DNA of 19,841 nucleotides from JAXGPP01 sp964436865 (lineage in GTDB: Bacteria; Planctomycetota; Planctomycetia; Pirellulales; Thermoguttaceae): NCBI GenBank assembly GCA_964436865.1, contig CAYTFK010000099.1, positions 1 to 19,841 on the forward strand. Reading direction: 5' to 3'. Numbering within the stretch: position 1 is the first letter of the stretch; every line of letters starts with the position of its first letter. Of this stretch, positions 7,445-17,800 are shown piece by piece. A program made the translations under genes and the position numbers. A model generated the notes under the pieces. That model worked only from the letters and a program-made list of their open reading frames with translations. It did not search any database and was not told where the DNA came from.

Positions 7445-8266
7445 GTGAATCGAGCCCTGTGGATCAAGGCAATTCGCGACTCGCGGACGCAGCTTTTCGT
7501 CAGCATGCTGGTGCTGGCGGCATTCGGTTGGATCTTTGTCTGGCTGACGAGCCTTTTCAAGATGGGCGCCTGGGCGAGCCTGCTGGGGCTGTTGCCCGAT
7601 TTCGTCGAGCAACTCATCGGGGTCCCGCTCGGCAGACTGGCATCGGTGACCGGGCGGCTCAGTTTCCTCTACGTCCATATCATTCCGATGTTGACGTGCA
7701 TCGGCTGGTCGGTAGGACGAGGCTCGGACGTCGTCAGCGGCGGCATCGCATCGGGAAACCTCGAGCTGGTGCTGACATTGCCGGTGCGGCGATCGTCGGT
7801 GTTGCTGGTGAACGCCGTGGTGGTCAGCGTCGGGTCGGCGGCGCTGGTCGCGGCGCTATGGATGGGCAACTGGATGGGGCTCGTGACCGTCGAACTCGAG
7901 CAACAAGTTTCGGCGGCGGCATTCCTGCCGGGAGCGCTCAACCTGTTGGCGATGACATTCGCGTTGGGAGGCATCGCCACGTTGCTGTCGGCCTGTGATC
8001 ATGATCGCTGGCGGACGATCTGGCTCACGGGGGGGCTCTTTATCGCCTCGATGATCGCCAAGATGGTCGCTCGGCTGTGGCCTGCCGGGTGGTGGATCAA
8101 GTACGCTTCGTTTCTCACGGCGTTTGAGCCCCAGCACCTGATCCTGCTCTCCGACCAACCCGGTTTAGCGTGGCGCTATAATTCGTCGCTGTTCACCCTG
8201 GGGCTGGCTTGCTACGCCGGGGCAATGTTTGTCCTGACCCGGCGCGATATTCCGGTGCCGCGTTAG
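7445..8266 (+). CDS. ABC-2 type transporter permease subunit
   Basis: 273 residues from GTG 7445, chosen because AGGAG lies ten bases upstream and the protein then begins (fM)NRALWIKAIRD, a normal opening for these permeases; ATG 7388 would add 19 polar residues. Six hydrophobic segments are seen at about residues 17-38, 72-90, 118-143, 157-180, 187-209 and 246-264. Between the second and third lies the family hallmark, ASGNLELVLTLPVRRSSVLL, the region that contacts the ATPase. ABC-2 permeases export polysaccharides, lipids, drugs or peptides, or serve gliding/Nos systems. No ATPase gene is adjacent on either side: upstream is the divergent SDR gene, downstream a long non-coding gap. The partner must therefore lie elsewhere or be shared. 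A small hairpin with a T tract overlaps the stop codon. The family call is firm; the exported substrate is unknown. Confidence 0.85.
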   Translation: MNRALWIKAIRDSRTQLFVSMLVLAAFGWIFVWLTSLFKMGAWASLLGLLPDFVEQLIGVPLGRLASVTGRLSFLYVHIIPMLTCIGWSVGRGSDVVSGGIASGNLELVLTLPVRRSSVLLVNAVVVSVGSAALVAALWMGNWMGLVTVELEQQVSAAAFLPGALNLLAMTFALGGIATLLSACDHDRWRTIWLTGGLFIASMIAKMVARLWPAGWWIKYASFLTAFEPQHLILLSDQPGLAWRYNSSLFTLGLACYAGAMFVLTRRDIPVPR

Positions 8267-8282
8267 CTGCCGACGGCTTTTT
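8265..8282 (+). terminator. Candidate terminator at the end of the permease gene
   Basis: AGCTG, loop CCGA, CGGCT, then a run of five T. The stem is short (five pairs, one G-U) and starts inside the TAG stop codon. It is followed directly by a second, stronger hairpin at 8282-8299. Confidence 0.35.
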
Positions 8283-8640
8283 GACAGAAACATCTGTCAT
8301 CTCTACCGGGGGATGCGTCCGTCCACGGACCTTCCTCACTTTGCGTCGGGCATGCGCAAGCGACATGGCACGCTGCTACGGGAATGCGCAAAGCGCAACC
8401 CCCGATGGAACTTCTTGGGGCCAACGGTCTACCTAGAGGCGGATGCTGGGTGCCGACTGCGATCCGTGTCAGGAAGTCTGTGAGTGATAGACCCTCTCAT
8501 TCGAGCCGCCATTCTGCCTTCAAGCGCGGCGTTCATTTGTGCCATCGTCGCGCGTCTGGGCGACTCTGGAGAGGCAGCAAAAGGAGTCCAGACAATTGCA
8601 GCGAGGTCCGGTCGCACCGGGGGGACATAACACGTAAGAG
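8267..8640. other. Non-coding stretch with several small inverted repeats
   Basis: No gene can be supported here. Four hairpin-forming repeats are readable: the terminator candidate at 8265-8278, TGACAGA-AACA-TCTGTCA at 8282-8299, GTCCGT-CC-ACGGAC at 8317-8330 and TGCGC-AAA-GCGCA at 8385-8397. From about 8400 to 8640 I see nothing recognisable; the open frames on both strands there translate to low-plausibility proteins. Confidence 0.5.
8282..8299. repeat. Perfect 7-bp inverted repeat after the permease gene
   Basis: TGACAGA AACA TCTGTCA, a perfect palindrome with a four-base loop. It could be part of a composite 3' end structure or a binding site for a dimeric regulator; neither is shown by the sequence alone. 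Confidence 0.5.
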
Positions 8641-8672
8641 GGAAAAAATATGCAATATGGGAAGGCTTTGTC

Positions 8673-8701
8673 TTGATTTTCGCATGGTCCTCCGTTTTAA
8701 T
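8673..8701 (+). promoter_or_regulatory. Upstream sigma-70-like promoter candidate of the giant gene
   Basis: TTGATT and TTTAAT with a 17-base spacer in an AT-rich patch. Transcription would start about 120 bases before the ATG at 8831. Confidence 0.35.
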
Positions 8702-8727
8702 CGATTCGATTGCACTCATCAATTTGT

Positions 8728-8756
8728 TTGACGCATTCTGTACTTTCCGCTATCAA
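8728..8756 (+). promoter_or_regulatory. Proximal sigma-70-like promoter candidate of the giant gene
   Basis: TTGACG (five of six to consensus) and TATCAA (four of six) with the ideal 17-base spacer. The predicted start near 8763 gives a leader of about 68 bases. It is the best promoter match in the window. Confidence 0.5.
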
Positions 8757-8815
8757 AAGGCTTGCAAGAGTTTCCACGCGAAGTTATTGCCTAGGCCACT
8801 TGCCGGGTTGAAGTA

Positions 8816-8821
8816 AAGGAG
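8816..8821 (+). promoter_or_regulatory. Shine-Dalgarno AAGGAG of the giant gene
   Basis: AAGGAG nine bases before ATG 8831, the first ATG of the long frame. It supports this start. Confidence 0.7.
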
Positions 8822-8830
8822 AGGCGATCC

Positions 8831-11800
8831 ATGGGGATCTGGGAATCGTTCCGCGGATTGACCACGCGCAGCGCTAGGGCCACACAGCAGGGAGCGAAGT
8901 CACGGCGAGGACGCCTGAAGAAGCACACCCGGCCCCGGGATCTTCGCGTTGAGCAGTTTGAAGCACGCGTGCTTCTGAGCATCAACCCGGTGGCCGAGGA
9001 CGATGTCCTCTGGAACCGGACACTGACGGGGGCGCTCGATGCCGCCGCGGACTTGAGCCGCTACAGCGTTGACACATTGGTGCAGACCGACCAATGGGTC
9101 GTTGCTCTCGCGCCGGGCGACAGTTCCGACTATCGCGCGGCGGCGGCAGGCGCACAGTCGCTGGGGCGCGCCGGCGCATTGCCCGATAATTTCTACATCT
9201 GGCAGTTTTCGTCTTACGTGAACGGCATCGAAGCCGCGCAACGGCTCGCCGCGTCGGAGAACGTGGCGATGTTCTACCCGCTCGTGCCGATCTCGGTCGA
9301 ATCGGCGGCCACGCCAAATGACGATCTCTTCAGAGACCAGTGGAATCTGAAGAGTATTGTTCAGACGGGCCCGGCCCCGAGCATGAACGTCACCACCGCG
9401 TGGGACTTGACCGCATTGGATGGAACGCCGATCCGCGGCAACGGCGTGGTGATCGGCATCGTCGATGACGGGCTCGAATCGACGCACGGTGACCTGTCAG
9501 CGAATGTGTTGAACGCCTTGGGCAGGGACTTCAACGACAATGATTTCGATCCTTCGCCCGGCGCCGGCAACAACCACGGCACCGCGGTGGCTGGGGTCGC
9601 CGCTGCGCGCCAGAACAACTCGACGGGCATCTCCGGCGTGGCGTCGGGGGCTTCGCTGGCGGGAATTCGCCTCACCGCAGCGGCCCCAACCGACACACTC
9701 ATCGCCCAGGCGCTGACTCATGCCAACGGCCAGATCGCGATCTACAACAATAGCTGGGTGACGGTCCAGGATTTCCAGACGCTGCCGTCGACACTGGCGG
9801 CCCTGAACAACATCGGCAGCGGGACGGCCGCCGCAGGCCGAGGCGGTTTGGGAAGCATCGTGGTCAACGCCGCCGGCAACAGCGGCTATACCGGGCAGCG
9901 GACCGACTACCAGTTGCTGACCAACGACCGCCATGTGATCACGGTCGGCGCGGTCGGCGCCGACGGCAAACCGGCGACATACTACGATCAGGCCAGCAGC
10001 ACGGTGCGCCGGTATTCCGAACCAGGCGCGTCGCTGTTCGTCTCCGCCTACTCGGGCAGCTATGTCGGCATGGAGTGGAAAGGGCTGGTCACGACGGACC
10101 GCAGCCTCGACAACGGCTACAATACCAGCGGGACCGACACGGACATCTTCGGGCAAGCGTTCCCCGACACGAACACGACGCCGGGGTTCAACACTAATTT
10201 CACTTCGACCTTCGGCGGCACATCGGCCGCGGCGGCCACGGTCTCGGGCATCATCGCCATGATGCTCCAGGCCAACCCCAACCTGACATACCGCGACGTC
10301 CAGCACATCCTCGTTCAAGCGGCGCGACAGAACGACTTTGCCAGCGAGGAGTGGGCCACCAACGGCGGCGGACACGCCGTGCACCACGACTACGGATTTG
10401 GCATCGTCGATGCCAGAAAGGCCGTGGAACTGGCGAGCACCTGGAAGACAGTGCGCGCCGAGTCGTCGCAAACGACTGGCTTGATTACGCTCAACCGGGC
10501 GTTGCCCGACAACGACCTGACGGGCATCGTCGATACGGTCACGCTGCAGAATCAGATCAACAAGATCGAGTGGGCCGAATTGACGATCGATTTCGGCAGC
10601 GGTCACGCCGACGCAGGCGACTTGGAGATCATTCTCACCTCGCCGTTGGGGACAGAAGCCGTGTTCTCGCAACCGCGAGCGGATGCCGCGGGCCCGCTGG
10701 GCCGCTGGACATTCTCGACGCCGCGGTTCTGGGACGAGGCCTCAGGCGGCGACTGGACGTTGACGATTCGAGACCGCCAGACCGGCCAAACCGGCACGCT
10801 CGCCAGTTGGGAACTGAGGGTGCGCGGCGTGGCGAACGTCTCTGGTCCCGACTTGTCGGCGGTGATTCCCAACGCCGGCAGCGTGATCATCCCCGGCTCG
10901 GACATCGACCCGTTCCGTATTGCGCCGCGCGAGTTGCTGTTGCGGTTCAACGAGGGCCAGCAGATCGATCCGGCCTCGTTTGCTCCGGACACGATCCCGG
11001 CCGGGCAGAAGAGCATCCAGATCGTCAACAAAGCCACCGGCCGGCCGGTGGAGTTCGGCTACATCAACATCGGCGACCGCGCCAACGAAGTGATCGTGCG
11101 CTTCGCCGAATCGCTGCCCGACGGCGAGTACCAACTGAAGATCTTCGGCACCGGCAGCAATCCGCTGAAGAACAAGGCCACTCCGCCGGAAGTCTTCCGG
11201 TTGGGCGAGGATCTGACGCTTGACTTCACGCTGGACCTGGGGCCCCAAGTGATTTCGGTGGTCCCGCAGCCGATTACGCGCGGTACCTCTGGACTGACCC
11301 AGGCGCGCGACAAGATCGAGGTATACTTCGACCAGCAACTGGACCCCGCTGCGGCGACGAACCGGCAGTTCTACCAGCTCATTGCGACGCAAGAGACCGC
11401 CACGCCGGACGACGACGTCGTCATTCTCCCGTCGGTTACGCCGGATGGCGTGGTCTACGATCCGGTGGCGAAGAAGGTCACACTCAAATTCGACAGCGAC
11501 CTGGCCAATCTGGTCACGGATCCGCTCAAGAAGGGAACCGGCGCGTTCCGCCTCCGGATTGGCAACGCCTACGAGAAGGTCACCACCACGCCGATCACGG
11601 TGGGCGAGGCGGGAGAGAATTTCTACACCGCGGAAAATCTTTCGACAAGTTTCGGGCAGTCGAGCGGGCCGCACAGCGTGATCCTGACTGCCGAGATTCT
11701 CGCCAGCCATGCGACGCCGTACAATCTCGAATGGCCGGGCGCGGTCGACGAACCCGGACACCGGGACCTGCCTGCCAATATGGGGATCGAGGACCACCTC

Positions 11801-14800
11801 GACGGCGATTCCGACCCGGACGGCGTCCACGGCATCACGAATTTCACCTACAGTTTCCCCGACATCATCGGCACCGATTCGTCGTCGGGCGCTCCGCTCT
11901 ACAACTTGATCACCGCCGCCCAGAAGCAGCGGGCGCGGGAAATCTTCTCGATCTATGCCAACTACTTGGGGGTGACTTTCACCGAGGTACCTTCGGGCGG
12001 GATGCGGATTGCCACCGGCGATCTCAAGGTATTCCCCCGGCTGACTTCGGCGCCGGGCGGCGTGGGGGGCGTGGCCGGCGGCGGAATGGCCGTCATGGAC
12101 TATGCCGAGAACTGGGGCGCCAGCGAGTTTGGCGGCAGTTGGTTCCAGGTGGCATTGCACGAGATCGGCCACTTGCTGGGGTACGGCCACTCGTACGACT
12201 TGCCGCCGTACACGGTGATGGGTAGTTCGGAGTCGGGCACCACCACGGTCGGGACGTTTGAGCCGGTCTTCCCGGGCGATTACGACATCGTGCACGGCCA
12301 GCACATGTATCGGCCGGACAGCACCGACCTTGATCTCTACCGGTTCGACCTCCAGGAGCGAGGTCTGTTCAGCGCCGAGATCCTTGCTGAGCGACTGGCC
12401 AACTCGAGTCTGCTGGACAGCTCGCTGACGCTCTACCAGCAGTATGTCGCGCAGGAGAAGTACACCGTCAACGGGACGACGGTTGAGATCCCGGTCACGC
12501 GATTCCGCGCGATCGCCAGCAACGACGACTTCTACAGCGAAGACTCGTTCGTGGAAATGTATCTCCAGCCAGGCACGTACTACGTGGGCGTCTCCTCGAC
12601 GGGCAACAACCAGTACGACCCGAGCATCGATGACACGGGAATCGGTGGCACCACCGAAGGGAAGTACGAGCTACGGCTGAACTTCCGCCCGGGCGGCGTC
12701 GATCCGGAAGATCCGGCTACGTTCCTGGGCTCCGCCTCGAACCCGAGCATCACCGATACTACGGCGACGCTGTTCGACGGCGACGCCGATGGAGTGCCCG
12801 GCGGCACGTATAACTTCTGGTTCAATGTGCAGGCCGCAGCCGGCGCGGAAGCTGACCGCGACACGATCTACGTGGACAAGGCGAGCACGGCGACGAATCC
12901 GGACGGCTCGCTGGCCGCGCCGTTCAAGACGATCACGGCGGCCTTCGCAAGGGCCGAGCAGCGGGTCGCCTCGGGCTACGGCAACCAGATCGTGCGGATC
13001 GTGGGGAACAATTTTGCCAACGACGATCCCAGCAACCCCGCCACGCTGACCGACAACCTGGCGTACGAGATCGGCCGTCGCGCGTTTGATAACACGCCGC
13101 TGGCTGACGGCACGCAGATGGAAGTGCCGCGGGGCGTGACGGTGATGATCGACGCCGGCGCGACATTCAAACTGCTGGGTGCAAACATCAACGTGGGCAG
13201 CCTGTCGCAAGGCATCGACAAGAGCCGCGGCGCGTTGCAGGTGCTCGGCACGCCGGCGCAGTCGGTCTATTTCACCTCGTTCCATGACGAGACGCTGGGC
13301 AGGGACAGCGAACCCAACAGCACCACGGCGGCCAAGGGGGATTGGGGCGGGCTGGTGTTCCGCAACGACCTCGATTACGACTACATCGCCGCCTACGATC
13401 CGGGAATGACGACGGCCGCTCGAGAGGTGCTGGAAACTCAAGGCATCTTCCTGAACTACGTCAACCACGCCGACATCCGCTACGGCGGCGGCGAGGTGGT
13501 CGTCAACAGCGTGCGCGGCATTTACGACCCGATCCACATGGCCGAGGCGCGACCGACGGTCACATACAACACGATCCGTTTCAGCGCCGACTCCGCCATG
13601 TCGGGCGATCCGAACAGCTTCGCCGACACGCGGTTCCAGAATTGGGATCCGATCAGCCCCTTCACCCAGGAATACGACCGGGTGGGGCCGCTGGTGCGCG
13701 GCAACCGGCTCCTGGATAACTCGGTCAACGGCATGTACATCCGGATCAGGACCGATCCGGGCCAGCCGATTTCGGAGCAGGAAGTCGCGGCGCGCTGGGA
13801 CGACTGGGATATCGTCCACGTGGTGCCAGAGAATCTGTTCCTCAACGGCACGCCTGGCGGAGCGATCCGCGGAGCGCGGACCACGAATCTCTCGTTGGTG
13901 GACGAGCACCACATCCAGGCGGTGGCGGGTTCGTCGATTCTCGACACCGAGACGTTCACGCTGTTCGACGGCCGCAATGAGGTGGCATTCGAGTTCGACC
14001 GCCTGCCGAACGCCAATGGCGTGGCCGCGGGTCGGCAGCAGATACTGATCGACCCGACCGACAGCGCCGCGGTGGTCGCCTCCAAGATCGCCATCGCAAT
14101 CAACAACGTTTACAATGCCGGCAGGCTCGAAATCAGCGCGTCCGCGGCCGGCAGCATCGTCACCCTGACGCTCGACGGTGCGGAGATCCGCCTCGACGGT
14201 TTTGGAACGTATGTGGCCCGCACCGACGCCCGGCTGCAGGTCGATCCCGGCATGATCGTGAAGCTCCAGGGCTCGCGGATCGAGACCGAGATCGGCGCGC
14301 AACTGATCGCCGAGGGGCGCGGGGGCACCGGCGACGCTCCGGGTTACAAGGTGATCTTCACGTCACTCCTGGACGACCGTTACGGCGCCGGCGGCACGTT
14401 CAACACGAGCGACAACACCGGCACCCAGCAACCATCGCGGGGCGACTGGGGCGGCATCAGCTTCGGGCCGCTTTCCGAAGGGAGCATTGACCAGGCGGTC
14501 ATCGCCTATGGCGGCGGCGGCACGGCGATCGAGGGCGGTTTTGCCAATTTCGACCCGATCGAGATCCGGCAGGCAAAGGTCCGCGTGGCCAACAGCCGCT
14601 TCGAGTACAACGATTCGGGCTCGGCCGGCGACCGCAACGGCCGCGGTTTTATCGGGCCGGCCACGATCTACGTCCGCGGCGCGCAGCCAGTGATCGTCAA
14701 CAACGACTTCCTCGACAACGACGGGGCGATCGTCAGCATCGACGTCAACGCGCTGAAGTCGACGGTGGTCCCTGATTGGGGCCGCAGCACCGGCGCAATC

Positions 14801-17800
14801 GGTGATTTCTCGGCCTATGGGGACAACCGCGGCCCGCTGGTGCGCGAGAACCGCATGAGCGACACGCGGAAGAACGGCAGCACGATCAACGCTATGGAGG
14901 TCCGCGGCGGGATCCTCACTACCGAGAGCGTGTGGGACGACACCGACATCGTCTACGTACTCACCACCCAGGTGATCGTGCGCAATTACCATCATGTGGG
15001 CGGCCTGCGCCTGCAAAGCGGCGTGGATGAGAGCCTGGTCGTCAAGCTCCAGGGCGCCAATGCCGGATTCGTCGCCGAAGGAACGGCGCTGGAAATCGAC
15101 GACCGCATCGGCGGAACGATCCAGATCGTGGGCATGCCGGGCCACCCGGTGGTGCTCACCGCCCTGGCCGACGACTCGCTGGGCGCGGGCTTCGACCTCT
15201 TCGATCGGCCGCAGTTCGACACCAACGGCAACGGCATCCAGGTCGGCGCGGCCACGCCTGGAGCGTGGGCGGGTATCACGCTCGATCGCTACAGCAACGA
15301 CCGTAATGTGGGCGTAGTGAACGAGCGCGAGTTGCCCTACGGCAGCCAGGCCGACGCCAACTCACGCCCGCTGCAGGGAGCGGAGACGCTGGGCGAGCTT
15401 GCGCCGGAAGAAAAGGCGGGTGACGACAATCTGCGTCTGGGGTTCGAGATCCGCGGATCGATTCGCTTCGATTCGCCCGACGACGCCGACGTATACGTCT
15501 TTAAGGCCACGCCGGGCACGGAGATCTGGTTGGATATCGACCGGACCACCCATGCCCTCGACGCGATCATTGAGGTGATCGACGCCGACGGCAACGTATT
15601 GGCCCGCTCCGACAACTCTCCGGCCGAGGTCACAAGCGACGACGTCTACGGCGACACGAGCCTGCTGTACGAAGCCTTCGACAGCTTGCGCGTCAAGACC
15701 ATGGACCGCGATCAGTGGTTCCCCAGCGACCGGGCCGCGCCGGCGACCGACAGTCGCGATTTCTACACCACGAACCCCCGGGATCCGGGCATGCGGCTGG
15801 TGCTCGACGGCCCGGCCGGCGGCCAGGCGCGCGACTACTATATCCGCGTCCGCAGTTCGCTTTCGATGGGCGTGACGGGGGGCGAGTCGTCGATCGTCGA
15901 AGGCTCTTACTTCATTGTCAGCTTCCCCGACCGCAACGACGTGACACGGCTGGTGGAATTCGAGTTTGACAAGGCAGGCGACGGCATCGGCACTTCGCCG
16001 GTCGGCAATCCGCGGTACGGCATCTCGATTGCGGCGGGCGACACCGCCGACCAGGTAGCGGCGAAGATCCGCGATGCGGTCAATTCCGCCGCGGCGAACG
16101 AGCAGCTTGCGCTCAGCCTGAGCGCGCTGCCGGTAACCGCGCGGATCCTCGGCGCGGGTACGGCGAACGTCCGCGTGGTCCTCGACGGCCTGCACGTGGG
16201 CTTCAACCCGCGGAGCACCGAAGCCAACGGCACGCTGGCGCTGACGCACCTGTCCAACACGAGCGGCGCTTATCAACTGCAGCTTCGGCTGCGCGAGACG
16301 CAGGATATCCCCGGCTCGACGGTCCGCTATGCCGACATCCGCTATGCCCAGACCGGCATCGAGGTACTGGGCTTCCCCGGTCACTCGCCGCTTACGGGCG
16401 AGAGCAGCGAGCTAAGCGGTGACAACAACACTCTGAGCGGAGCGAACCCGCTCGGCAATCTGTTGGGGGTGGACCGCAACACGATCTCCACAGCAGGCTA
16501 CCTGGACAGCCGAACCGACGTCGACTGGTACAGCATCACGGTCGACTATCAGGGGATCCAGTCGATCCCCGGGTTCAACGACATGGGGAGCATCTACGCC
16601 ACGATCTTCGACATCGACTATGCCGACGGCATGGCGCGGCCGGATCTCAAGCTGTGGGTCTATAACTCGTCGGGCCAGTTGCTCCTGGTGGGAGGCGCGT
16701 CGAACGTCGCCGACGACCGGCCGGAACCGATTCCGGGCGCCGAGGTTGCCGACCTTTCGCGCGGGTCGGTCGGTGCGCGCGACCCGTTCATCGGCACGGC
16801 CTATCTGCCGGAAGGCAACAACGTGACGTATTACGTCGCGGTCACCTCGACGCTGGCCGAATCGACCGAACTGGACGACACGCTTTCGCCACTAACGCGG
16901 CGGGAACCGCTCGATTCGATCAACAGAATCGCCACCGAGCACTTCCGTCCGAGCGGGTCGATGACCGCGCGACCGTACAGCAATCCGAACTACAGCGATC
17001 CGACCTTCCTCGGCCAGCGGCTCACGCCGATCCCGAACGAGTTCAAGCTGACCGACGTGGTCTTCTACGTCAACACGACCAACGACCTTTACTCGGTGGA
17101 TCCGTTCACCGGGGCACTTGAGACCGACGTCAGCGGCACTTCGGCCCGGTTGCCCAACGACACCGGTACGAATTACAACGACATCGCCATGCGGAATGAC
17201 GGTCGGCTCTACACCGTAACCGGCCGCGGCACCGCAGGCGCCCGCCAGTACATGCGTCTGAACACGGGCAACGCACGGCAGGCGGTCAGTACCAACACCA
17301 TTGGAATCAACACCCGTTACGTGGACGGCAACGGCGCGCTGCAGACGTTCACTGCCAGCGGGTCGATCGACATCGAATTCAACGCGCTTGTGCATGCGTT
17401 TAATAGCGGCGGCACGAGCGATCGGATTGCGTTGGGAGTTGGCCACGCCGCCGCTGGCGTAGCGGCCGGTGAGGACGCGACAGGGGCCGCCCACACGTAC
17501 TATCGCAATCTTGTTTATGCCTTGAACGAAGACGGCAGCCCGATCCAGTATCCCAGTTCGACGGCTCCGTCCACGCCGCGCGCGACTAGCGACATCATTC
17601 CCTTCGGGCAACTCGTGCCCGACGCGATCGAGGGTGGGGAGTTGGGCGGCGCAAGTTTCACCGGCCTGGCGTACGTTGGCGGCCAGCTTTACGGCGTCAC
17701 CGACCGGGGCGGCATCTACCGCATCGACGGCGTGAGTTCGGGCACCAATGTGCGCTCAACCGGAACCTGGGGATTCCGCCCGCAGGATTACGACAACCAG

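Noticed and set aside
6648..7448. Plus-strand open frame of 266 codons opposite the SDR gene
   Set aside because: It is antisense to a gene with a full SDR motif set and its own translation shows no domain.
8429..8722. Minus-strand open frame of 97 codons in the same gap
   Set aside because: No motif, no ribosome site, and composition like random sequence; a real small gene cannot be excluded but is not supported.
8384..8731. Plus-strand open frame of 115 codons in the gap before the giant gene
   Set aside because: The translation is Arg/Ser-rich and unrecognisable, has no good ribosome site, and its end overlaps both promoter candidates.
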